A stretch of DNA of 64,000 nt from Sebastes aleutianus. Lineage: Eukaryota; Chordata; Actinopteri; Perciformes; Sebastidae. The notes beneath the pieces were generated by a model. That model was not told the origin of the DNA and did no database searches. It was given only the letters and a program-made list of their open reading frames with translations. Of the stretch, positions 22,601 through 36,600 are shown piece by piece. A program made the position numbers and the translations under genes. Numbering within the stretch: the first letter of the stretch is position 1; every line of letters starts with the position of its first letter. The DNA is taken from positions 27,343,315-27,407,314 of the forward strand of contig CAKAKS010000039.1 in assembly GCA_916700875.1 (NCBI GenBank). The letters run 5' to 3'.

Positions 22601-25600
22601 TGCCATTAAGGCAGACGAGCTTAATCTGGGAAACATCATGTTTATTCACTTTACATGGAGCAAAAAATGTAAAATCATGTTTGCCGAATGAGTTAGTGTC
22701 TGTTTATGAGTCGTAAGATAAATGATCTTTTCAAAAATGTAAATATTTACCAGTAAGCTCGGCTCCGGTAAATTTAACAATATGTCAACGGAGGTTTTCC
22801 TCAGACAAATGTGTAAGTTGCCTTGTTTTGACTTGTAGCTGCAGTGCTGCCAGAGCACATACACGTACATACAGTAAGTGTGACGCATAATTTCCCCTAA
22901 ATGACCAAATGTCCAATGATCGAATGTATACTGTAGATTTGTTTTACTTCACTACTAAACATTGTGTATAAAAGTACATCAATCAAACCTCTTTGTTAGT
23001 GGAGGCTACGATGCAGGAGCCTGTTACAGTGAGAGTGAGGGTGACCGGTGAGGAGGAGCCCTCCACGCAGAGAGACAGGTTCTCATATCTGATGTCATTA
23101 GTGAGTTCCACCGGGGCAAAAGTCACTTCAAAAGGAACCTCCATGCCTGGACAGATATAGCCTTTAGCGGGTGTGATGGACAACTCTGGAGGAAAATTCT
23201 CTCTTTTCCACTGGAACCTGGTTACAAGTTAGACAGATAAATACAAAGCAAACAACAGGATATGAATCCAAGCAGAATACGTCATGAGCAAACTACTACA
23301 AAATGTATGTTGTCATAGCACCAAAGTTAAAAACAGCAATTTGAATAAAGTGATTCAGTGTAGTAAATGAATTAGTCTTTTTTTTTTAATAAATCAACTT
23401 TCACTAATGAACATAACTCATCAGTGTGTGAGCAAACAGTTTTTTGACCACAGTGAAAATGTTTTTGAAAGGCTAAACATCAACACACATTTCATTAGAT
23501 AAAAACTGAAAATGACTACATCTATCTTTTTTCAATACATTTTGACTTTTGGACTTTACAATACTCTGGAGCTATTGGAAATGTTCGGATTACACGAGTT
23601 GGAAATAATCCCACTCAACCACTACTGGAATCTAATTCTACAAATAGTATGATACTAATAATATAAGTGTAGCCTGATCTTTATCTGCAACCGAGCACAA
23701 ATACCGGATTTAATCAGAATGTGACCTAATAAGTAGCAAATAAAACATATTTTTAAATAACGTTATATACAGACTTTTGTATAAATTATTCAATAAGATG
23801 ATTTTAGTTATACGTGTGCAAATCTTATTTTGACAACCTCAGTGCGGACAAATCCTGGCTCACCCCGTGATCTTTGGCGACACCCTGAGGGGGGCCCGGA
23901 CCTCAGGTTGGGAACCACTGTTCTAAATCTTTGTTTAATTACACAACAAAGTCTATAAAGTCTAGCTTGATTAGTGCGTGCCTGAGTGTATATGGATGTG
24001 TATGTTTTTCTGTGTTTCTGCTGCAATATGTCTGTTTGACATTTTAATCTCACTGAAATTGGATCACATGTTGTATAACATCTAACCTTACCTGGCACCA
24101 ATGTCCCCAGCGTTCGTCAAGACAATCATCTTCCTGGCTTGGCAGCGCTGGACAACAGCACCAAAGGCTAGGTGCTCCTGGTTCAGCTGGACCTCCACAC
24201 CCTGACAGTTAAAATCACAACTAGTGGTTAACATGACTTCATTCAAATTAGATTATGGAGTTAATACAACAAACCTCAACATTCCTTGAATAAAAACTTG
24301 CAATACAGATACACGTTGTGTTATCCATCTCAATGTAAATTTCTATGTAAGGATAATTCTGAAAACAGTTACACCAGTAAACTTACAGTACTAGAATATA
24401 ATTCTGTGCTTGTCGCGGCAAGCAAATACATCAAGCAATGGCATCATTTGCACCAGTCTTGTTACTTCACAGCCTACCTGGCAGCAGCCTTGGATGGTCA
24501 GCAGGGGGTGTAACAGGCCTGCAAACTCGGCCAGCAGCTCAGCAGAGAAGAGAGGTATGTGCTGGCGAGGTGAGAACTGAATCTCAACACTATATGAACC
24601 ACCATTGGCTTTCAGGTTCAGCTCACCTGCTGGGCTGAAAGACAGATCCTGGAGGAGGAGGTGGAGGAGAGGAGAATAGGACAGGAGAGAATAATATTAA
24701 ATGTTGCTTGTGTAGACCACTCTTTATCAGTGTGTGTGTGTGTGTGTGTGTGCTCCCTACCCTTAGGTCCAGTGGTGTGTTAAGCAGCAGAGTAAATGAA
24801 AGGTCTAAAAGGCTGCGGTTGACCAGAACCACTTGTTTTTTCACCTTCTGACCCAACACAACAGATCCCAGTTTCACTTTCCGCTGCCTGGGGTTCTCCA
24901 CCTCCAGCTAGGACACAATGATACATAAACAGGATAATCAGATCAGTGGTATAGTCAAGTCGATATAGTTTTATCTGCCCTTCAGTGAATTACCATTGCT
25001 TGTTAGCTCACCAATTTGTAAGTTAGCTTATTATCAACAGAGCTAAGTTACATACCAGCAGCCATCAGACTGTATTTCCGCGGTGTGTAAAGATGTGGAT
25101 CGTTACAGCAGTGGAACATATGCACACGTAAATCACTAAATACCTGTTGCTACGGCTTGAGCTGTCAAACCTGCCAAGGCGAGACCCTTACCTGTTGCTA
25201 GTCACTAATTCAGTGGGCTTTTGGTGAGTAATGCTAGCTGTTGGCAACCACATTCTAGCAGACAACTGCTGTGGGCTCAGATGTTTTCGGTCACAGTGAT
25301 GTGATCAAGGATGAAGCCAATACGGAAGTGCCTTAAAGCTGCATTCTTTCTAACAGCCAGCAGGGGGCGACTCCTCTGGTTGCAAAAAGAAGTCTGATTG
25401 TATAGAAGTCTATGAGAAAATGAGCCTACTTCTCACTTGATTTATTATCACAGTAAACATTGTAAACATGAGTTTATGGTCTCAATCACTAGTTTCAAGT
25501 CTTATTCAATACAGCATGATGTTCATTAAGTAAATTATGGTCCCATTTAGAGTCAGATAGACCATAAAGCAGGGTATGCTGTAGGACGTGGCTACCTTGT

Positions 25601-28600
25601 GATTGACAGGTCGCTACCACATTGACCTGTCAATCAGGATAGAGGCGTAGCAATGTGTATCCATGGCCCTGTGTAAATTTAAATACCCATGAAGTTGTTT
25701 TTGGGAGTTCTCTTTTGGCTCCAAAAAAAAACAAGATAGTGACAGCCAAAATGGCATTGATTTATGAGGCCTCATAAACCAATGGGTGACATCATGGTTG
25801 CTAAGTCCACTTCTTTTATATAGTCTATGGATATTTATATGCACAACAAGGGATGTCACAACAGCAAAATGAAAACAAAAGTCTTTTCACATCACTTGAA
25901 GACATGTTTCATCTCTGTCCCAGTGTTGTGTTGTAGATTGTTCTCCTTCAAATAGTGTCTCCCTCCCATTAAAATAGTACAGTACCCTTCACCACTCAGA
26001 AGAGAATTAAATTCGCCAGCGTCCTGTTGCCGCTGCTCAGCAAAAGTTACATAGCCTCGCTTTAACATGGTAATTTTGGCATCAGATTCACACACTCTTC
26101 TTTCTCACCTTTATCCCGACGCCTTGCCCCAGTATGTCCACGTGTTTCGTGACACAGCTGTTTAAGATGAAGGTGAGTTTTTCGTGGTAACGGCATTCCT
26201 CACGAGGATAGAAGTTGACTTGTGCTTCCATCACAGCACCAGGAGACAAAATACCTGGTTGGAAGTCCATCTTTAGGTAAGAGGTGTTACTGAACTGGCA
26301 CTGGACACTGAGGAGAGGGAGGTAGAGCACAGAAGGTTTTCAAATCAAGCTCTCACATACTTAGCAGAATAAAAACATCTCTTCATGCAGTAAACACCTT
26401 TACCCGACAACTGGAGAAAAACAGACAGACACACACAATTACCTGATGTCCCTTTCGCCTTTGTTGCTGATCACTAGAGTCTGAGAGGCCGGCACCATGC
26501 CGCGACTATACAGGAAGCACTTGCCAAAGTTGTGCTTGGTGAAGGAGTATTCAAGGCTAGGTGCTACAGACCTGCCTTCAATGGCAAATGTAAATGTTGG
26601 CCCATGCTTTACCTGGCAGGATGAAACAGGAGAGAGAAATACAGGAGAGGGGGGAGTGAAGTAGACCCAGAAAGAATGAATCAGGACAGAATATGAAGTC
26701 TAAACAGGTTCCACCAAATTAAACAATGTTATGATGGGACATGAAAAGAATATAAGCAAAATTTAAAGCTTATGAACAATATAGTAAAAGTTTAGTAGAA
26801 TACATTATTCAATAGTGTCAGAATTTGGCAGTAATCTTAATATTTGTCTCTAAGAATGATGAGGAGAAAATACAAGTAAATGTAGTTTGTAAGTTTGAGC
26901 AGACTTTTACAGAATCACTTCCATGTCAACTCACTAAGGTATTTTCACCACACTAAACAGAACGTGGAAAGAAAAGCATGGATTAAGTATTTCTTAGGGC
27001 TGTCAATCAATTAAAATATTGAATTACTATTAATCGCAAATTAATTAAAAATGTTTTTTTGGTTTGTTCAAAATGTATCTTAAAGGGAGATTTGTCAAGT
27101 ATTTAATACTCTTATCAACATGGGAGTGGGCAAATATACTTGCTTTATGCAAATTAATGTATATATTTATTATTGGAAATCAATGAACAACACAAATCAA
27201 TGACAAATATTGTCCAGAAACCCTCACAGGTACTGCATTTAGCATAAAAAATATGCTAAAATCATAACATAGCAAACTGCAGCCCAACAGACAACAACAG
27301 CTGTCAGTGTGTCAGTGTGCTGACTTGACTATGACTTGCCCCAAAACTGCATGTGATCATCATAAAGTGGGCATGTCTGTAAAGGGGAGACTCGTGGGTA
27401 CCCATAGAACCCATTTTCATTCATTCACATATCACGAGCTCAGAGGTCAAGGGACCCTTGAAAATGGCCATGCCGGTTTTTCCTTGCCAAAATTGAGCCT
27501 AAGTTTGGAGCGTTATTTAGCCTCCTTCGGGACAAGCTAGTATGACATGGTTGGTACCAATAGATTCCTTAGGTTTAAAGTTAATATGCATTAACGTGTT
27601 ATCGCGTTAACTTTGACAGCCGTAGTCTTTATCAACGTTTAAAGATTATTTATGGTTGAATAATAAACTTTTTTTCTTGTCAGTGCAGAATGAAGCCAAA
27701 CTAGCCTGCTACCTTTGTAAAACCCCCCATGAAACTTGACAGAAGATCAGCATCTCACCTTGATACTCAGTCTGACGTCGCGGAGGTTACAAATGCTTCG
27801 TGGAAAGAAGAAGAGTGAAGATTGCAGCTTCTTCCCAACCTCAATAGTATCATTTTGTGGCTTTGCTTGCAGATGTTGCAGCAGCTCACTGGGACCTGCT
27901 AGCTCAAAGTTCACTTCCGATCTGAACCTCGCCAGATTGGACACCAGGAAATTAAAGGTGGATTGCTCTGAAATCCCCACCTACAGATAGTGCACATACA
28001 GACACATACAGGAAGGTGACTGTCGTGATCGTGCATCTGAGTATTTGATTCTGCTTTGTGAAAGTGTGCTGACCTTTCCAAAGTCGAGAGTGTCTATGTG
28101 GTCAGGTTTGATCTCTCTGAGGCCTCCTTCTGGCTTCTCAACTTGAACAGAGGTGCTCATGCTGAAACAATCGGCCTTAACTGTGAGCTCGAGTTGCTCT
28201 GACTTCCTCTTCACCTTCAGAACCAATCTGAAGCTCACGTAGCCCTCCCGACATGGCGTGAAAGACACTGACAGTGGCAACCTGAACCAAAGAGTTCACA
28301 ACAATTGAAAGATACACTGCTCTGTATGACTTTCTACAGTATGCTATGATAGATAGAGCTGTGCCAAATTGAGTTAGTAGTGAAGCAACAAGCAACTTCC
28401 TCTCAAAGTTTAAATGTTAGCCATTTTAATCACCTCATGCCACAGGCACAATATATCATGCACACAGTCTATCAGTGATTGTGTTTTCATAATACTGACT
28501 AAGACGTTTTTAAACCTCCAAATTAATATATAGCATTTTAAAATGAAAATCATTACATTTAAGGGCCAGACTCACCAAACCGGCATCAAAGAACTAATAA

Positions 28601-30633
28601 ATGACGGCGAAGACCGACTGTTGCGTCGCCTCACGTCACGTCACGTCACATATCTTGGCAAAAAAGTTGCACTTGAACACACTGCAAAGACTACAGCCGT
28701 ACGTTCTGTGCCTGTGTGAGATGAAATAACTCTCCCAACCAACAGGTGGCGGTAGACTGTATTTGTCAAAAGAGAAACAGGAAGAACGAGGACTGCGGAT
28801 ATACAAGCCGTTGTTATGATACAACCATGTCGTTAATATCGAAAATATTTGTGTATTGGAATGATCAGATCAGATGAGATGAAGATGAAAAATGAGAAGA
28901 GCCTTTGTGTGCCCTCTTGACTTTACTCGCTTGTTTGCTTGCCGCACTTCTGTTTCTCTTCTCGTTCACTGATTCGCTTATGCTGAACAGCCAATCAGAG
29001 TGATTTCTCTCACTGACGAGCTCCGCCGCCGATTCAACATGCTCAATCGGCCGAAAAGCTTCCAGCACGGGCAGACCATAGGCCGACAGACGCTCACCGA
29101 CGGCCCAAAATTGGGCAAAGGCTGACCGTCGGCCTGGTGTGTCAAGGCCTTTAATTGTATTTAGTGTACGTTATAGTGTCAGTAACCTGTCTCTGGGTGC
29201 CACTGTGCCAGTCATGGGTTGCAAAATGAGGCTGGACTGCTGGTCATCACAGAGAAGAGATGACTGAATGACAGAGAAGTGGAAGAGCTCCTCCTCTCCA
29301 TTCACCAGATCGAATGTCTGTTCCACTTTGCGACCTGTGCAAGACGACACACACGTACACACAATATTGTAATGTTTTACAGACATGTTGGAAACACAGA
29401 CCTGCATATCTTCAATCAGACTTGTTCATTTTAATTAATTTATCAAAAATGACTCATATATGTGAATGTGGCCACTATGAGACTACTGATTTAAATAATA
29501 GACTGTATGGACCCCACTTCCTCCAGCGAAGCCAAAATATCCCGGATATATGGGAGCTGCCATCTTGAGATTCTGACGTCATCTAGAGCCAGAGTCTGCA
29601 CAGTAGTGATTGGGCGGTATCAAGGTCCTGCTCATACACAAGCCCGAACCAATCACGAGCCAAGCACGGCCGCAGCTTGTTAGCGAGAGAGAATCACAGC
29701 TGCCAATCATGACATCACACACCCCGTTTTTATAGCATCAAATAACTAATTAAAACCAAACATCAGCGTGATCAGAACTACCAACAGTGACAGAAACCAT
29801 CTTCTGGGAAAAATGTTTTAGTTTGGCCCATGTCCCATCCGCTCAAATGGAGGGGGCGGGGTTTATGACCTATACTGCAGCCGGCCACCAGGGGGCGATC
29901 CAGATGTTTTGGCTTCACTTTTAGGGAGCTGTAATGTCGACAAATCTTTATATACAGTCTATGATTTAAACAATAGGTTATCCACAGATGATAAACACTG
30001 ACCTGCTTCATCAATGGTTGTAATCTGTTACGGTCACATTAGGGGGACAAATATTTTCGTTCGAGGGCCAGATTTGCACAATAAGTGGTCAGATCTTATA
30101 TTGGAAATCAGTGTTCATATTTCTCTTAGTTAGCCATGACGATAATCTTTTCTTAACCCTAACCAAGTAGTTTTAGTTGTCTAAACTTAACCATACCCTA
30201 TTGAGCATGAGCAGATATTGTTGAAATAAACAAATAATAATAAAAAAAATGTTGACACTTTACAGACATATCTACAAGTGTAAGAGTGTATGCACTGTAT
30301 CACACAAAATATATATGCACTTGAGCACCAATATTAATGTACTGTCACCACATCTAAAGAGGAAAATACTCAACAAAACCATTGCTTTGTGTTTAAAAGA
30401 GCTGTGTAATCATGTCACTGTGTAAATGCATGTACGAGCGTGTGTCTTCGTACAGTATGTTACATACCAATAAGCAGTTCTCCAAAGTTAAGGTGAGGTC
30501 TGTCGAGATAGACGAGCGGTTCTTTAGCGAAGCCCACACACAGGAAGGGGACCGACAGCGACAGAGTCTCAATCACAAAGCTCCAGAATGACTCCACCAC
30601 ATCCAGCTGCTCAGCGACATATTCAAAACACAC

Positions 30634-30670
<37 letters not shown>

Positions 30671-33600
30671 GACCAGATGACTGCAAATGGCTAACAATTT
30701 AAGAAAAAGAGAGGACATGAATAAATGTATGAAAGAAAAAAAAAAAAGGGTGAGAGGAATAAAGATGAGGATGGGTGGAGGGGAAGAGTGATAAACTAGA
30801 ACAGATTAGATCAGATGAGTTGAGCTAGAAATTGACAAGATGAGATCAAATTAAAATGGTGTTGGATTAAATGGAATGAGATTGGATTAGATTTGTTGTG
30901 ATAAAGTGGGACATGGGGAGACAGGGACGCTGAAAAAATAACGAGATGAAAGATTTAAAATGAGGAGAGAGATTGAGATCGACTGATGCGCAACGAAATG
31001 AAGGATGTGTGTGTTTCCATCCTTACTTCCACTTTCTTCCCAGGCAAGATGGTACCAGATGGGGTGAGGCAGCAGAATGGGCTGCCACCTGTGTCTTCAC
31101 ACCTCCACTTGAATGAGTAGGGCTCACTGGTTGGGTTCACCACACTAAAACATCTGTGGTGTAAACCGAGAAGACACATGTATATATAAAGTGTTAGGGC
31201 TTACAGTGATGCAGATTAAAAAAGATCTCATCTCTCTCTCTCTGTTACCTAGTTGATGACGCAGAGTAGATGACTGGGTTGAACTCTATGACCCTGGTGT
31301 TATTGTCCAGAGGGCCCCTGAATTCAGGGGTACGGCGGTTCCCACTGATATAGTCGGAGTCCTCGAGGTCAAAGTGGTAGTGGGGCAACAGGCTGCGGCC
31401 ACGCAGCGAGACACAGGGAGCCTGATCTCCATCCTGCAAGTTTGGGATACTGAAAGAAAAATATACACATACAGACAGAAAAAAAACAACAAAGCCTGAG
31501 TCATAATTCTTTTGAAGACATCCATTCACTTCCTTACTGTCATCCTGTCTTTCCACACTTCCAGGGACTGTATCAAAGAGGGAAAGAAAACTACAAACCA
31601 ATGTCATTTACTATGACACAGGGCTCAGGCCTCAAGGTGAGGCTAACTTAATTCTTTTATCTGGTGCAGCATGGCACAGTTTGGAAAAGCAGTCAGGTTG
31701 GGCTCCTATCATGGAAAAATAAATCCTCATCCCTTTTAACAGTGGCCCTTTTCAGTATGGCTGAGGTTGAGGAGCTCTGGCTGACCTTTTTGTGACCTCT
31801 AGGATAATCACAGCCTCATGAAAGTTTACAACCACACACTAGAGACCTAGGGCATTCAGAGGATGGATGGCCTTCCTAGGTAGATTGACAATAAGGGGGC
31901 TTACTGTATGAGCAACAACAATTTACTGTACCTGCAGAACAGCCTGCCCTGAAACTGGGCCACTTCCAGAGGTGAAAAGTGAATGCTGAAATCCTGAATG
32001 GCACCGGGCTCTATGGCCCCTATGCTGGGATCAACGCTGATGGGCGGAAGGTCAGGATTCCCCATCAAAAGAGACAACACGTTGGCCGGAGTGCCGGCAG
32101 GACGTTCTCCGGTTAACACTCCCGCTGACCTACTGCCTGGTCGAGAGGTAAGGGTCCCAACTGCTATAGCAAACACATAATCACATTGATTGATAAAAGG
32201 ACAAGTTGAACTAATGTTATACAATAATATTACTTTATTACCTCCTTGGTCATGGTTTACAATGTTGTTCCTTGGATCCATGAGGACTTGCCAGGAGAAT
32301 TCCAATTTAACAGTGCCATGATTCACTATCTGCAGTCTGCAAACACGCACAATGAACATATAAACATTCTATTGTAGCTTCATTTTGATTATCAGTATTT
32401 TTATCATCTTTAGTATCTGAACCCTCAGGATGCCTGAACATTATATAAATATGGTTATATAATGAATAATCTTTTTTGGCTGGCTGTATAGTAAATGTTG
32501 GTTTCACTAAACAGCATATATACCCAGAGCCTGACTTACTGGTGCAGCCTGGTTTGGTAAAGCATGGTGTCTTTGAAGTGGATGGTTTTGGAGTTGCAGC
32601 TGAACTTCACGTAGTCACAAACTGCGCTTATACGCAATTCCAGCTCCCACTGGGAGCCCTCAACCACAGAGCAGCAGGGCTCAGGATCGGTCTTTATCTC
32701 CTGCGTGCAAACATGTTTGCTCAACTATAACTGTGTACTTGTAACTCTCTCTTCAACATCTCTTTCACAGTCAACATGTGTACCTTATTCGTCACAGGCT
32801 GCTGTGGTGCTCCTGAAGCCTGCTCGGAAGGACTCAGCCACTGCACCGTCCTCTGTCGGTCGTCCCAGTCGGCCACCTGCTCCAGCGGCTGCTGGAACTC
32901 CACCTGACTAACCTTGCATTTCATTGGCTCTCTGGTCAGAGTCACTGGCTGATTGGAGCTAAAGGTGACAGTCACTTCCTTTGAACAACCAGCATGAAGG
33001 TGTCCCACCTGTAAGGAAAAGCAGATTCTTTTTTTATCACATGCAACAAAGTATTATCCTAAGCAAACAACAAAAAAGAGAGCATCATTTCAGACCCCTT
33101 CATTCAAAAGTTTTTTTTTCAAACCCTGTTCTATAGCCACACCTGCATTCATTCCTTCAATGCTTTACCTGTGGTGAAAAGAAGACATGGGATCCAACAG
33201 GAGGCCACTCAAACCTCACTACCTGGCTGCTGCTGTGGTTGGTCATGGTGAAGCTCTCTTGGTAAGGACAATCTATATGGCAGTCACCAAAATTCAGCAC
33301 CTCATAATGACCTGTGAGAGAGAAATTTAAGAAACATCCAGAATAAGAAACAAGCTTATATGTGCACAATCAGGGAGTGACTGCTACTCTGGCTACCTAC
33401 TTTACACCTAGTCATTTCCATTCCTATCAAATGATTAGTCTGCCCTCCTTTCTTCTCTTACCTCTCTTAACATCTTCCTCGTATATTTCCTGCGATGACC
33501 TCCTGATGTTGTCAAGAGAGACAATTTCCCGGTAAGCCTCTCCGGTCACTTGTATTATGGTATTGCCGTACTTGTTGTCCTCAACCTGCAGTGACATCTT

Positions 33601-36600
33601 GGCCTTGACACTCAGGGGCTCATCAGAGCAGAAGCTGACCTCAAACTCTACCTGATCGCCGACATTCAGCCTCAGGGTGGCTCTGTGCACCAAGTGATGC
33701 TCTGTGGAAGAAGGAAAAGGGTCACCAACAAGTTTGTTTTCCATAAATGTTGTTGTGTGCACCAAATAAATTATTTTTCTTTCTGTATTGTCAAATTAAA
33801 TTGCAAAATTGGATGTTTTATTCTGGATGTTTGCGGATGTTTCGTACAGCTGTTGCAGTGCTGGGGTGGGTTATTGATAAATTATGATGAAAATGTGATA
33901 AATGCAATCGCAAAAGCACCTTCGGATTTGTGTGGCTAGCCTAAATTATTTTGTGCAAATTGCTAAATACTAATTGTTTAAGTGAAGAGGAGCTTTACAG
34001 GTTAAGGTTGTACCTGAGTCAGTGGTGCCCTCAATCTGTGTTGAGTGGATGGAGCTGCAAGTGTTGCCAGGAGCAGCTTTGAGGGTGAACACTCCATGTT
34101 TATCCAGCATGTCAATCTGGACCTACACAATGCACAGAGCCACAAAGCACCTTTATTGACAAAATCCCTCATTACTTTATTATGTTTATGTGTTGTAAAT
34201 GCAGGTGATTTTGATTTTCTTGTAGTTGAATTAAATAAATATGTAATGTTGCTAAAAGAAAAATAAAACGACAAAGGAATACATCTCCCACCTGTGCTGG
34301 AATATTTCCATCATTTAGCAGCACCAAGGGCCGGGTATGTCTGCGCCCTACCAACACGTGTGTGAACTGCAGCACTGGGCTTCCTCTGCTGTCCTTCAGA
34401 GCTGGACGCACAACACAAATACTGGGCAGATTGCCCTCTCCCATTAGGTCTAACTCCAGCACCTTGCTCTTGAATGTGGGTGTCATTCTGGATCCAACAG
34501 AGAAAAGAGTAGGTGGGCGGTGGTCAGGAAGGCAAAGCAAGAGAAGAGGCTATTCTCTTACAACACTAGTAGAAATAAATGGACAAACAAACAGCATAGA
34601 GAACACTAAAGTAGAACACACAGTCATGAACTCATACCTGCTGGCTACCTCCAGTGAAGCGTCAAACACAGCGCTGTAGAGCTGCATCGTCTGGGGTGCG
34701 AAGGTGACCACAGCGAACGAGTGTGACAGGCTGGGAATGCTCAGTGTTGTAGCAGGCAAATCAAAAATCTCTGCAGTACGGCACGTCTGTAAGGAAATAC
34801 AGTATATGTTTGACATGCTAACGACCATCTACCACAATCAGTGATGCTCCTGTACGCATTTATCCTGTGGGTAGAGCTTTTCATGCCTTACCTTAGCGCC
34901 AAAATATCTGATGGCCAAGCTGAGCACGCAGGGCACCTTGCTGTTGTTGATGAGTTTGAAGCGGGCCTGGGCAGTTCGCCCGACCAGGACTTTGTTGAAA
35001 ATAAACCTTTTCTCATCCCTGACGTAAATGCCTTCCGCGTTGCAAAACTGCTCCGAGGAGAGCTGACTGCTGTTTTGGCACACATGGTGTTCCTCGAAGA
35101 TGGAAGCCGTGTCCAACTCTATACCTGGGAAACAAAAAAAAGAAGAAAAGAGAGTGGGAGTCAGATAAAGTATTAGTCCAGTCAAACCTTTTCTGTCATT
35201 CCCCCCTTTGGAGGAAGAAATATTTTCACGACAGCCCGTAGAATAGTTGGATAAAATGTTCGCCATGGGGCCGAATGTAAAGTATCACACACAATCAAAG
35301 GGGTAGGGACACTCTGTGAGTCATTTAGAAGGAGACAGATACAGATGCAGCAGACACAGACTCACTCATGTGCTTGGGTCTATTTTAGTTTTACACAATA
35401 TGCAAATTAACTGTAACTATCCTAAAATAATAATAATCTGTTGTTTTTCTTCAGATGACATTAAGTATAAAACTAATAATGTTTTGAGAAGAAATAAATC
35501 AACATTTCCTTATGACTTATAGTTCATTCAGTCGGTAGTCCTAGTATGTTAAATAGGTTGGTAGGATGAGGGTTAAACTTTATCAAACCACTTCTTTTAA
35601 TGATGTGACTGGGATGTAATGTTTCTAAATGTCTTCATAATTTGTTGGGTCTCATACTGTCAGCTGCCAGAGTTTTCAGACATAAAATACACACTGGTCC
35701 CTCTTCATCACCGCCGCCTTCATTATTATTTATATAAATGTAATTTATGGTGTTGTTGGATTGCTGCTAGACTGCCCCGTTAATAAAGGTGCATGAGGGA
35801 GGGAAAACAATTTTTAACCGCAGTGAAACTGTTGTTTTAGAAAGGCTAAACGACAAAAAATAAGGACTGAAGCAGAATATTTTGTTAGATAAAAACATGT
35901 AGTGAATTATGGAAATAATTACGATCTCTCTTTTTTCAATAAATTTGGACTTTTGGACTGAGGACTGAGACAATCACAGAGAAGGACGGAGCGCCACGTT
36001 GCTCGCTCTGTGTGTGTTTGAGAGAGAGGCGGGAAGAGAAGGTGGAAGGTCGGCTAATCTTTCTGTCAGTGCAATAATAATTAAAATGTCAATGTTATGA
36101 CTGAAGCTTCGAACTACTTGATTAACGTCAGATCAGCACGTTGTCTTGTTTGTCTCTGAAGCATCGTCTGTTTTTCTTTTTTACCTGTCAAATATCTGTC
36201 CATTCTGTAAACCTACAGACTACCTGTCTGAATGAACACCATTGCTACCATGGATGTATAAAGAGCCGGTTTGTTTACTGTTTACTTCTGTTTACCGACG
36301 TCCCACTGTATTAATGAAAAGAATAGCACTTGGTGAAGATAATCAACCACTTTTGTCCTTGATGTAGACCCTATAAACGCTTACACTATCAATTCTTTTG
36401 GGATCATTAAGATGAAAACTTCTGATGAAAGATAAAATGACCTCGATTATATGAGTTTGGAAACAGTAGTGAGCACTGTTTTTCTGAATGGCAATAGTTT
36501 GTGCCCATCTTAGTGATCATAGGAGAACCCACGCATATGACATGCATGGAACTGAGCCATCTGGAAGCGAGCCACAACTTTGATCAGGTTTATTAATCAA

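Noticed and set aside
31901..32359. A 152-codon minus-strand frame
   Set aside because: It covers w47 and w46 plus the 78-nt intron between them; both splice sites are good and the HYDIN pattern needs the intron removed.
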